Below, piece by piece: positions 12,753-24,883 of a stretch of DNA of 64,000 nucleotides (position 1 is its first letter; each line of letters starts with the position of its first letter). The stretch comes from Litomosoides sigmodontis (taxonomy: Eukaryota; Nematoda; Chromadorea; Rhabditida; Onchocercidae), in contig OY718803.1 of NCBI GenBank assembly GCA_963070105.1, positions 5,438,507 through 5,502,506 of the forward strand, given 5' to 3'. The notes under the pieces were generated by a model. The model was given only the letters and a program-made list of their open reading frames with translations. It did not search any database and was not told the DNA's origin. A program made the translations under genes and the position numbers.

Positions 12753-15700
12753 CTACCACCATGCTTTCTGGAGGGAAATGTGGTGACATGTCTGTCACAC
12801 AGTTAGATGAAAATCAGGCGCGAATTAAAAGGACATATTTGAATAGGCTTACCTCAATGTGAACGTGTTTCTTGATTGTAGTTGTACGGCTACTTTTTTC
12901 TCGCTTTCGTGTAGCTTTCAAGTAACCGTCTCGATTCTGTAAGCGATGGTCTAGGGCTGCTAGGTTTATTTTTCCGATACCTAATGACACACCACGAGCC
13001 GTTCCCAGCATTTGCAACTGGAGAAAGGAATTATTGAATTGAACTTCAAGTACAGCAAATTCCAAGTATTCCTTCCGCGAGAGTTACCGTGGACTGCGTC
13101 TGTAGAACTTTTGCAACAGTTGGATTTCAGAATAGAAATAGTTTTCAGTCAAATATGAAAAGGTTCTTCCATCGAAAGTGGCCACTTCTTAGCGCATTCA
13201 TTGGTTTCTCCATGTGACTGCGCAATCAATAACAAATTCAAAATGCGTTACTGTATGATAAACGTGTAACTTATCCTGAAAATATTAAGTAATATGCTTA
13301 ATAAACTAGATTGTCGCATTACGAACGATCCCTTATGCGCTTGCATGATAAAAAGAGAGTTAAAATTAGATAAGAAGGAACAGATTTGATCTACCGATGA
13401 TAACCGATTACTGTTCCAAACGAAAAATAAGGCTGCAATTGGTTAGACCCGTTAAGCTGATTTGTGATGAAAATTTTGCAACCCTACTCACGCCGGGAGA
13501 AGTTTCATGAAAAGATCTTTTAGCAGCATTACTTTGTCTCAGTAACTCATGCAGTACTCTTCTAGTATCGTAATAGGTATTGTCTAAGTCATGAAGTAAA
13601 TGTGGCTCTAGCAAAAGTGATTTAATGTACAAGCTCAAGATTCACATCTTCATAACAATCATATGTATTGGTCAAAAGGAGTAGAATTATTTGTTGTACC
13701 GAAGTTAGTGTTAGCAAAGAGGGATATGTGCATCGTTGCAAGAATTTGTTCTCAGACATTTCTGGGTTTCAAAAAATCATTCCAAAACAAGCCAAGTTGC
13801 GTATTTCTTTATTTCAAAAAGTTCCTAAAATTAACAAGATGCGGGAAGCACTGAACTTTTTGCTGTATATTTTTATTTGTGTATTGGAGAATTGGTTGGA
13901 ATGAAAATATATTCCTGCTTAATTACACATAAATCCTTGAGGCACATGAATTTCATTTTTTAGTGAAAGCTGAGTTGCACTTATTCACGTGCTGTTCGCT
14001 TGTGGAATATGTTAGCTGTAGCTGTGGTACAACAGGATCACAGTTTTAACTAATCCATTCGTGAATCTTTCGCAGTTAACGAAACTCTGGAATATGCATT
14101 TGTACGTCGAAGAATTTAGTTCTGCGAACTAAATTATGCGTCGGACAGGAAAGTAGGAAAGTTATGGCAGTAATTGTAAATATTTACAGTTAAAAAGGAA
14201 ATTAAATTCGATAGTGCAATTTGAGGATGCCTTAAAGGCATAGTGAAGGATGAGGTAAAGGAAGGCTTGAATAGACATGATAAATAAGGATGTAAGGCAT
14301 ACAAGGAATGGCATTTATTTGGTTTAAGGCACATCCAGGAATAGATATGTAATAACGAAGCTGAATTTCGATTACGAAGTGACATACCTTTAGATTGTGT
14401 AACGAGTGGTTAGGGATGATGTCTGAGTCCAATCTAACTAGTTATTCAATGGGGCAGTCTATTGAGCCCAGTTAACCGACTGAATTGGGCATACTTTAAC
14501 AAGCTGCTCACATAGATGTGCACACACATACACACACACACACACACGCACATACGCAGACAGACACAACTCTTCGTATGAATGCTGCAACATGGCAAAG
14601 TAAGGAAGAAGCAAGCAAACTTCCATCTGACATTTACCGCCTGGCCATTTCTTTCCACTTCTCTTCTCAGTATATCGCACTTCTCAGAACTCTTTGAGGA
14701 CATAAGGATTGGTGCTTACGCGTGCTGGAACCTCGCATTCCAATAGCCCTCTGTCCAACAGTCCGAACGGAATGCTCCGTGTGTTCCTATCAGTTTCCTT
14801 TAATTGCACTGAATTCATTTATATTGTACATCCATCTGTAATTACATAAAAATTACATGTTTGCTAATGAAGTGAAACTGTGCTTATAGCCGCACTGCGA
14901 CCCACGCAACGAAGATTTATCAAAGTTATCATCGAATTGAGAAGTCAAAGAAAAAGAGCTGGAATTAATGTCCACAAGTTGAAATGATCATTGTAAATTT
15001 ACTTCATCGAATGATGATCACAAGGGCGTCACCTCACAACGGTTCAATAAAGCAGAAATGAAGTATACTTATTTCATTAAAACTAATCCTTTGCATATCC
15101 TTCCTTGACGTTCACGTTCAGCTATCAGTGAAAATTTGCTCGCTTTAACATCACGTATCAGTTAAGGCTTCGGAGAGTTAATAAAACAAAAGGAAGGATA
15201 GGTCTCGTCCTTCTTTATTCCTCCTCCCCTCCCTCCATGCTGGATGTTCAAGCGAAACAGTTTCCTCACAATGTGGTTAAGCTTATCCATCTCAATTCCA
15301 CATCTTTGCAAGAGAATTCCGAATTCACTGTCCCACATTGGCCTGAAGTGAACTTTTCACCTATGCGCATCTCCCATCCACCATCAACGAGTGGATGATG
15401 CTTCAGGTTAGAAGGTCAATCGCAAACCTTTCCTGAACGAAAGCCTTCCCCTTATCCTCACCAATCAAATCACTGATTTCATTTTTCAATGAAATTAATC
15501 GGCATGTCAATGGTTGTAATTACAATATTACGATAGGTCACATTGCAGATACTCCTATGATATGCGTAGCCGATCAGCTAAGATACCCTTCAGCTGTTAC
15601 ACTGATCATCACATCAGATGATGCGTGAAATTCTAATATTTCCAATTCCATTTTTAATTTTCTTCCTATTTTTCATGATTTTCGCATATTTGACAATCAG

Positions 15701-16991
15701 TTTTGTTCCTCGTTCTCTCTTCAATTTGCCATTGCATGAATTTTGAAGTAAATTTTCATGGCATGGAAGAGCTTTGTGTGAGTCAAATTCCTGCATGACA
15801 TTAGCACAAAGTACTCAGCAAATTCGTTCTTTTCAAGAATAACAAAATAATGCTTTTTTCTTTAAATTTTTTTTAAACAGGAAGCTCTCTTTTGCATTGA
15901 ATTTTATAAAGGGACGGTATGTCTCTTAGAATTAACAGGAGGTAATTAATTACTTTACTTGGCGAAGTCTATTTTAATTTGCATTGTTAGCCATTGCGGT
16001 GCCATTCATTGGAGTGGGAGAAATTGCCATGCATGAGTGCCTCGTTTTGTTTCTGGAAGAATATGGAAGGAAGGCTCTGATTTACATCTTCCAACTTCCA
16101 TCACTCCGTCAACTCAGACAGCACTTCCGCTGCAGCATCGATTGACTCTCCCATTGCTGTATTCCTTGTCTAAAGAAAGCCCCTCGCGTGTTTCCTTTTA
16201 TGAAGCAAAATTTTGCGAATCAAAATTTCGCTGATATCAATGTGAAACCAAGTAACTCATCACTGCAGGCCTGATGCGAATTATCTTTCAAATCGGAATA
16301 TCAGTCAGTTGCTTTTTCCTCTCATCTGGGGATTGACAACTGATCGCTTTTAAACGTTTAATTCCCAATCCGAAATTGAGTGCTTAAAAAGCACTGCTTG
16401 CAAGAGCTGCACATTTGATTCGCGATGAGTCGTGGAATTTTATGTTTATGCAAACATCACTTACTTTCTCTCCTGGTTAGCAAATGCCAAGAGCAACAAT
16501 AATTTCCCTTCTATGTGATTAAATGATATTCAAAACATCATCTGTTAAGTTGTCTATTTTGCAACAAATAAAACAACAACTGTTTGGTAACAAAAAAATT
16601 GAAAGTGACAAATTATCAAAAATTTTTGAACCAGTGAGGCGACAGCAGAAGTTGAGGAAAGTTGATTATTTTAAAATCACTGACAATAAGTTTTGAGCTA
16701 TCGCTTTAGTTATGAGCAGTAAAATACGCGCATGTATTACTTTCATATGGCATCTGGTAATCGTGAAACACTTACTTGTTGACTTTTTAATTCCTCCGTA
16801 AATATCCTGAAATAATAGATGGAATATAAAAAGGTACTGAACTTTTAAAGCTTGCAGTTCTCTTTGCAGAAACAATTATGGTTTAAAAACAGTGAGAGTA
16901 GAAAAAGTTACTCTCTAAATTTGAAAACATAGGAGAGATTGGTCTCGCTGTCAAACACACGCACCTCTTCGCACTTCCATTTAAAGCTCTG
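12753..16991 (-). CDS. Unrecognised multi-exon gene, partial
   Basis: Exons in transcript order: 16991-16965 (27 nt), 16806-16776 (31 nt), 13607-13492 (116 nt), 13017-12853 (165 nt), and possibly a terminal 12791-12753. The phases chain without a break (0, 1, 0, 0). Most sites are strong: acceptors ATATTTCAG, TTATTTCAG, TTTCTCCAG; donors GTGCGT, GTAAGT, GTGAGT, GTAAGC. The product is basic and probably helical, with segments such as DTRRVLHELLRQSNAAKR, GKINLAALDHRLQNRDGY and LKATRKREKSSRTTTIKK. I do not recognise the family. The 5' end is missing, the first two exons are microexons, one intron is about 3.2 kb, and the last exon is the least certain (stop TAG inside GGTAGG). It could be two genes or partly chance. 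Confidence 0.4.
14521..14567. repeat. (CA)n microsatellite
   Basis: CA repeats interrupted by TA, GC and GA units. They lie within the long spacer or intron between the exon at 13.6 kb and the microexon at 16.8 kb. Confidence 0.9.
14568..16775. other. Noncoding, probably intronic
   Basis: This lies between phase-compatible exons of the unrecognised minus-strand gene. No repeat or coding frame of note was found. Confidence 0.45.
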
Positions 16992-17216
16992 CTGAAATAT
17001 CATAATTTAAGAATTTAGATTTTGCACCTCTCAGCTATTAGCAGTACTTCCTTCTGTAATCAAATGCAACTTCAGTTCAGTTGATTTTGAGTTTCAAAAA
17101 TTCTAGCGAAAACTGACAGCAATGATATCAAATTTAATTTAATTGATGTATCTCTTCTTAATAGTATTTAATAAAAATTACCATTTCATAGCAGTATTTT
17201 TACGTTATCATTAAAT

Positions 17217-17292
17217 TTATTATTATTATTATTACTATTATTATTATTAATTATTATTAGAATATTATTATTATTTGAAAATTATTATTATT
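17217..17292. repeat. (TTA)n-rich tract
   Basis: Imperfect TTA trinucleotides with ACT and GAA interruptions over about 75 bases. No gene feature is associated. Confidence 0.9.
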
Positions 17293-17616
17293 TGAATTGT
17301 CATAAAGTCCAATTCCTAAATCCATCGATTCAGTTGTTGAAAGAAACTGAGTAAAGGAAGTAGAGTTCGAAGAATGCATTCAAGTCAAGAATGATTGAGA
17401 ACTAAGTCTTAAGTGGAAAAGAAACGATTTAATTGAGTAGCATTGGAGGAGCTACTGCGTGGAAAAACGTGTTAAAGATTATTACGTGGAGCTATCATTA
17501 GTGATGAAGCAAGAATATGATGGGGACGGCACGCGGCAAATGGAAGCAGGTGTACTCTACATTGTATTAGCGATATGGAAGAATAACATTTACAGTACGG
17601 GACAAACGAAAGGGAC

Positions 17617-17754
17617 ATGAAGCTTACTTTCACATTCTTTATTGTAATTGCAGTAGTCAGAGGTTCACCGATAGAAACAGCTTCTAATTCAAACGTGCTT
17701 GCCTGTAAATTAAATTACTATGTTGATAATGTTAATGAACTGCTAACGGACTAA
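17617..17754 (+). CDS. Candidate small secreted peptide (45 aa)
   Basis: ATG to TAA encodes 45 residues. The first 17 look like a signal peptide (MKLTFTFFIVIAVVRGS), followed by a short Asn-rich mature part with one Cys (LACKLNYYVDNVNELLTD). A textbook splice donor (AAAAG, then GTAAGTAAG) sits 29 bases after the stop at 17784, in the same sense. The frame could therefore be a small complete gene, or the donor could belong to a longer transcript in which this frame is used differently. I recognise no family. A 45-codon frame can arise by chance; the signal-peptide shape is the reason for listing it. Confidence 0.3.
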   Translation: MKLTFTFFIVIAVVRGSPIETASNSNVLACKLNYYVDNVNELLTD

Positions 17755-18098
17755 TTAATTAGAGAGAAGGAGGAAGAAAAGGTAAGTAAGCAATCCTAAA
17801 AATATATTCAACGAACGTTCTTCTCCTGAAACGGAGCAGTATCATCGTTGATTAGCTTTCGCAAACCTGTGTCGCCCTTCGTTCCACTTAATGTTAGGTA
17901 AACATCAAAGTTTGTTCTTGATTTACCATAATTTACAGTGATTATATAAATAACATCTGTAATAAAAATTCTTTCAAGTAATTAATTACTTATACGTATT
18001 TCATGTCAAATGGAGCAATTCGAAACTCCCAGAAATTCACAAAATTAAGTATAATTGAGTCTTATGACAAAACATGAAATCCAAATAGTTTATATCAA

Positions 18099-21000
18099 TC
18101 AAAAAAACCACGGACTTGGAATAGGTGGTACATCCGGCCAGACAGCCGGAAATTCATAAACTGATTCCGATGTAAGGGTCATATTTACGACAGGAAATCG
18201 AAGTTCATCACCATTTTCGCAATCATACAGCTTCATCTAAAGTAAACAGAAACACTTTTGAACATTTGATGAATTTTAAAGGTAAATAAATGAGAGGAAA
18301 TAATAATCACATACTTTCTGTATTTCGATTATATTTCTGTCGCCGAGATCCACATTATCCGGTGGATCGTAATTGAGGCGTTGTGAGTTGTCAATACCAA
18401 TTCTCACTTTGATAATCATTGATATGTCTGCTGTCTTTTGCTATATAAAAAAGTTCTAGCTTAGAGTGAAAATAGTTCGGCAGAAGGAAGGTAAACAAGT
18501 CAAAGGTCACCGTCATTCTCAAGATAGTTTGGCACACATATTGGAACTTGATCAAATGTGAAACTCATTAATTACCATCTTCGCAAACAGTCCTCGTGTG
18601 AATTTTGCTTACTAAAAAAAATTCTGATAATAAAATTTTGGTTTAAATTTCACTGCGGCGATGAAAGAAGTGATCAGACATACCCGATAAGTGATGATCA
18701 TATCGGTAGGAGTTGTAGTAACGATTGTCATCTCTACACTTGTAGTTACTGAACAAAGTGTTACTCTCGGGACCAAAGTACTACCTTCGCCAATTGTCAT
18801 CCACAGAACCCACTGAGGCTGCTTTCTTGCTAAGGCCTTTTTCTTGCTGGCCTTAGTCGAAAGGCCTTCCATTTCTGATTAAAAAGGTTGTCATAAAAAG
18901 TAAGTAATTTACAAAGGATTTTAAAGGATTCAGAAAAAGAGGCACCAGAAAGTAGAAGTTCCAGGAAAATATCGCCAACATCGTCGCATATCCTCTCCTT
19001 CACTTTTTCGTCCTCTTCCAAACATTTCACGCGACTCATCGCCATTACATATCGATACGGTGCGTGATGCGACTCACGTACAGCTACCTTCTCAGCAATC
19101 CAGTCACTTGCTACTGCAACACTTTCGACACGTCGTCGATCGTAGATATCTTGTAGCACTTGCATACCGCCGTATATTTCATTCCCTGCGAGAAGATTTG
19201 ATCAATTTGCAACTCGCAGATATCAAAATTTACATAACATATTTGAATTGATGAGTAACACTCATCAAAAGTTTCTAACTGCGATTTGAGAGCAACAAAT
19301 TTACCGATATCATTCATTTTCACATACAATCGTGTACTTCGTATACGTCCAACGGAAACAGCTTCAATTTTAAAGGAAACTTCCTAAAATAGCTGCTAAT
19401 AAACAGAAAATTTTCATGAAAATAATAATTATTATTATCAATAGGAAATAGAGATAACATTCTTAATGAAAACGATCGTTCGCACAAAGCCACGAGCTAT
19501 TCAAAATTTGCATAATTTTTTTGTTTGCCAGCAAAAAATATTCTATGAACCTACCTGTTTCAATTCCGAAGCATATCTGAAATCAACAGGGAAATAACCT
19601 GTTTCACCGATTTCACCAAATATCCTCACATACGCAATAGGTTTTTCAAGAAATCGCTCTTTGCGTGAAGTCAGCTTAATTTTCCCTTCATAAGATAATA
19701 CTGCAAAATGACAAAAAATAGACGCCTAAGACTACTTAATTAAAATAACCATTTTTAGCAATAAATTTGAGCTATGAAAAGCTTTTCGAGTACCACACTG
19801 GGTCCAGCATCTATTTCTTAGATGCCTGATGCAAAAAATTGAAAATTACCATTGAGTGGTTCAAAAGCGGCTCGAAAGACTGGAAATTCTCTGAATGGTT
19901 GGATGTTTTTTTCATCACAACCTATTTTCAACCATTTTCTCACATATGACACCATACGTTCTTCAGTATCCAAATCCCTGAGTTCAACGTAATCCAAGTA
20001 GTAATTAGGCATTTCGCCATTTCCATCAATTTCAATTCTCACTTTCAGTAGATCACCAATTTCACCGAAATCCACCTATAAATTGCACTAAAAAATTTTT
20101 AAACAATTTTTAAATTTTTAAACGAAATCGTCCGAACCATTCAAGTGGCTTCTCTTGGAATAAAATGCAAATTGCGAAGAGGAAAGGTAACTTTCAGCAA
20201 AGTTAGAGCAATAATAATTAATTACCTGAAAATTTATTATCATCCCGAGGATGTCCAAAATTACCGCAACTAAAATTGGAGAAGAAATGTGAAAAATTAC
20301 TTGCACAAGTGATGCTGATGGCACCTTCGCCATTCGATTATCATAAATGTTCGTTGTCATCGAACTACCTTGGCTACCGTAACCCACAATGTTCAAATTT
20401 GATGTTGTAGCACCGCTGCCATCGTTTTTTCCGGAATGCAAAATTAACTCCCAGCGGCCACCTATAAAAAAGTTATTTTTTTCTATGAAAATATCGCATA
20501 CACGGACAGCGTCTTATCACTCGGTACAGTTGGCCGTTAGATATTTTTGAGCATTGAGAATTCTTTCAGGATTCATTATCACAAAACTGCCTTGTGTCAT
20601 TGTGATGGAATCGAATCAATCACTAAAACATTCTATCTGCAACTTCAACACTCGTTAAACTTAGATTGTAAATCTTACTTGTAAATCTATAATCGTGTAG
20701 GATGGTTGTAAGGCAGCAAAAAGCAGTCGTTTTTAGCGTTCGTTCAATTTTTCCATCCACTTGACCACTGTCCAGCCATTTAGCACATTGAAAAAGATAC
20801 TGTCGTCCGTCAGCAGTATTTTCAGTGACCATAACACGTTCAATGTATATTCCAATTCCTTACAGTTTTTGTCAGCAAAATTTTTGAAATTTCATGGAAC
20901 TTTAAAATAAAAATATTTAACAAACTTCGTTTTGAATAAAAAATCTATGTCTGAAACAAGGCGATGAGAAGGACATACCGTAACCAACGCGATCATGCCC

Positions 21001-24000
21001 GATGATAATTTTTTGAAGTAAGCCAAGTTTTGCCGTCTCAATGTGAAAGGAATCCATCCTACTTTGTTGAAATTTTGGTTCACGTGTCTGTAACCAATTT
21101 ATATACTGAAAACACTGCGTTTTAATTGCAAATCATAAGAGAAATGTCTACTAATAAAATATAAATGTGATCTGTGAATTGACTAACATCCATTAGCTTT
21201 TTCAAACTATCGGAAGTTAGTACTGACATTACTGCTTCATCCAACCACGTTGAATTAATCTAATCACTGTCCTACCACTGCGGTGGAATATTATTTGTTG
21301 AACAATTTTTGCTTACAATCACTTCTTTGCTTGGTTACCTATCAAGTGAATCGACCGGCGTTGACCGATCTCACGTAGCCCATATAATTAATTTCCAACA
21401 AGCAGCTGCTGATCTCATCTATCTATTGTGAACACAGGAAGTTATCTCACGTCTTGTCGCAGTAGATGCTTCCCGCTTGTATTTAAATCACCGTATAAAA
21501 TGATAAACAAATCGAGATCTGTGTCAGCCGCCCAACGATTCCCCGTAATCACTGATACAGTATAAGTCATGCCTGAAATAATTTTTTTAGTAACTCTGAC
21601 GTTTAGCTGTACGGCAGAAAAACGACGTTTGGAAGTGATAGCAGTGTGTTTGGATAAGGGCACCAACGATCGAACAAGCACCAAGCACCAGTGAAACAGA
21701 CCATCTTCTTTTGCGCTGGGCGAAAGATTATCAGCTTCAGGCACAGATGTACTGGTCATTTCGCTGTTGTCAAACAGCGGCTCGCTGGGTGTCGCCGCAC
21801 AGGTCACTTTCGGAACATCCTCCACTGCCATTGGGTCGGACTGTTCAGTATAGATGGTGTTCTCCTTTTGTTTATCCACTTCGTGCTCTTCAAATATAAT
21901 TGCCTCAAAAATGAAGTTTTCAAAAATGAAATTTCACCCAATTACAGTTGCGCAAGAATGAAAATTCAATTAAAAAACTGTTCGGAAATCTGACTTTTCT
22001 CACTGTCTTGTATCAATTCGTCTTTCGTCCCTTCCCTCTCCCTTCCGCTTCCATCTGCTTCCCCTTCAATTTTTTCGCCTTCTCTCACACCCTCCGTCTC
22101 CTGCTCACTTTCCGGTTCTATTTGTTTACTTTTTTCACATGACTCTTCTTCTGCTCGAATACCGGTTGTTGCAGGCTCATTATTTTTGTCGCAACAATCT
22201 TCATAATATTGAAGTGCCGTCGCTTTCTCGGATGTTTCCGATGATCTTTGTGAAATCGGTAGGGTTGGAAGGTACGTTTCCAGCGAACCTAAAACTTTAT
22301 GAAAATTTAATGACCACGGTTTTTATTTGACAAAAACCTTGAAGACTTTTAAATGCCGAACTTTTTTCCATTTTATTTATCGTTCGTGCATCCTTTGGAT
22401 CGTTGTTATCTCGTCTACTCTGATGCGATATCGAAGTTAAAGGCATCATCTTACTGTTACTGACCACTCTTTGAGGCCGCTCAATCGAATTCTCCTGGTT
22501 GGTCGACTGGATCGTTTGCTTTGCTAGAATGCTAATTGCAATGACACGAATTAATGACATGAACTATGCAGAAGAACCAATTAAATGTGATGTCATAAAA
22601 TCGGAAAGGATATTTAAGGCTAATATGAAACGCATCTATATTACGTCTAAAAGTGAAATATTGAATTTCAAGTGTTACACTACTTGACAGAACTCTCGAA
22701 CTTAATTAGAAAGATGCTAACCGGTGACAAGCTGCTCTAGAAGACTTGGAGGAGTGCTTGAAATTGATGGTAATGGTGGTACACCCGCTTGAAGCATGCT
22801 TTCCCGAAACATCGGTCGTTCATTTCTCGGCACAGCAAGTAGTCGTGTCTCATTTAATGAATAAATTTCATCCATAGTTATTATCCTCCTACCCGAATAA
22901 GTGTACAGTTTGAAAATTTCCGCCTAAAATCTTAATGAACTAGTAAATATGGTATGAATCATTACAACGACTTCCCCAATCCTAAATTAGCGAATAACCG
23001 AACGCCAGATCAGACTGGATTGCGTGAGTTAGCCACATGTCCTGTCTCGGTCAAGAGCACGAAGGGCATAATTTTCCTCCAGTAAAGACTTTTCACCTGC
23101 AAACCCCGTGAAATTTCTTCCAGCAATGACTCAATGGTCTGTTGACGAAAAGAATTCAGTTGCATCCGATAGATTCTCGAAGGCTTTCCATTCAAGACGA
23201 AAAATATCTAAAAGAAGAAGAGAAGAGATGAGTCCATCTCCTTGGGCACAACACTTCACTTAACAGTAGCAATCGCTGCTGCCAGATCAATCAAAAGGTA
23301 GTTGCTAGGGAGATAAGATGAGATTCATAAAGCTAACTCTCACTGCATGAACATTCTATCTTTCAGTCTTCTAGCAACTCTTCAAAAATCAAACTCAAAT
23401 ATTATCAAATATTAGCAATCAGTGTCGGCTAGAGAAAGAAAAGAAAAGAACGAAAAAGGAAGCTGACCTGTTTAGAGGTCACAGGCTGCAGTGATAATTT
23501 CAGTCGCATTTTCGATCCCTCATTTTTGTTTTCCTGCAAAGATGCGACATTTTTTTTTTAAAAAAAAAGCGAAATTTGAGGTTTGATTTAGTAGTGAAAC
23601 TCTAACTTTCCGACAATTAAAACAATTATTGCGATAATAATGAGGCGCATGTATCCGATTAGCTCTACGAATTCGCTGTATTTTTTCGACCACTGATAGA
23701 TTCAATGGTCTCGGAGTTTTGAAGGAAGACGCTATGTACCTGAAACATAAATTTGAAATTATAATTACAAATAAGAAAGAAAGGATGCGTGAGGTCCATA
23801 TCGTTAATTCTAACGCACGTGGAGAACTATTAAAAGGCCGTTGCTAGTGAGGTGGTGCCGTCAGTGAGTACTCGCTCATTGAAAACACAGTTGAAAGATG
23901 CCTTGCAGTACCACTTGCGTATCTAAGTCAATTAAACTTATCACTATTTCCTCTTCTTGCTCACTTGCGCTAATAATATTCGGACGTGAACTGATAGCTT

Positions 24001-24883
24001 TACATGATGGCATAAGGCTAACTAATTTTGCTGTTTATTGTACTTATGACTAATCACCACTCATAGCGATTTCTTTGTGCGCAAGTGCCGATTCAACCTG
24101 CTGGGAGGAATGACTAACCGTCCACGATGCTGTAGCTGATCTATATTTTTGATGATAGTTTTTCCACGTGGCGTCGTTAAGTAGCGTACGCCAAATGGTA
24201 TCGAAATATTGCAATTCAAATCATCCAGCAATGATTCAATAGTGCGATATCGCGATTTCGATACGGGCACTCGAAGCCCCTTTAATATTCGCTTTTTTCA
24301 CTAGGAACTTTGTTGAATTTCATTTGTTTTAAAAACTTTTAAAAAACGTAATATATTTAGGATTTTTAAAGTTTTCCGCAGAGATTGTGTGGTTTTTGCA
24401 GTAAAAATTTTTGGTATCTTACTGTAAAATAAATATCGCCTTCCTTGTAGAAGAATACTGTTTTAGTGGCGTATGGCCGAGTGAATGATCGATTTAAACT
24501 ACGATCATTTTGAGTATGCCTGTTCACAAAACTGGATACATTAGGTGGGACAGGTGTCCTGCGAAGATTGGTAATATCAGGGGTCGAGTGATAATCAAGC
24601 GTGGATCGCGACGATGACTGAAATGAATCTTAAATTGCTACATTATCATGAAGGCACATTTTTTTCTTTCTTAAAGACTACAATTTCAATTCCAAAAATA
24701 TTCAAAGTCTTTTAAATTGACAGCAATAAGTGTTCTGATTTTCGAACAATTCAATAATTTTAAAAGTGAAATGAAAAGCGAGTTGTGGACGCAGACGAAT
24801 GAATCTACGCTTTCTGATTTCGTCCACAAAAGCTGCTTACTAACCCAAGGAAGCGTTGTGTCTCCATTGTCCGGGTCACTCAT
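18099..24883 (-). CDS. Two-doublecortin, four-PLAT domain protein
   Basis: Complete 20-exon gene, 1095 aa. Exons in transcript order: 24883-24845, 24617-24423, 24279-24119, 23739-23607, 23533-23468, 23207-23097, 22923-22722, 22523-22338, 22288-21995, 21887-21451, 21087-20979, 20858-20679, 20461-20301, 20075-19850, 19700-19555, 19383-19305, 19185-19078, 18874-18684, 18440-18315, 18236-18099. Every junction keeps phase. DCX1 spans about 65-139 (KTVFFYKEGDIYFTGLRVP, SRYRTIESLLDDLN). DCX2 spans about 199-275 (FFVLNGKPSRIYRMQL, TIESLLEEISRGLQ, FKLYTYSGRRI). A Glu-rich linker lies at 365-462. PLAT domains lie near 570-690 (YTVSVITGNRWAADTDLDLF), 707-815 (RWELILHSGKND, VRIEIDGNGEMPNYYLDYVE), 836-945 and 960-1085; the last two are diverged. 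DCX domains bind tubulin (RP1 family) and PLAT repeats occur in LOXHD1. A ciliary or microtubule-linked membrane role is inferred. A few acceptors (ATTAAAG, TGTAAG, TTTGAAG) are weak but give intact domains. Confidence 0.9.

Noticed and set aside
18879..19077. Continuation of the open frame after the 19185-19078 exon of the DCX-PLAT gene
   Set aside because: A strong GTGAGT donor at 19077 joins the next PLAT exon in phase; the extra stretch has no domain and would break the PLAT3-PLAT4 linkage.
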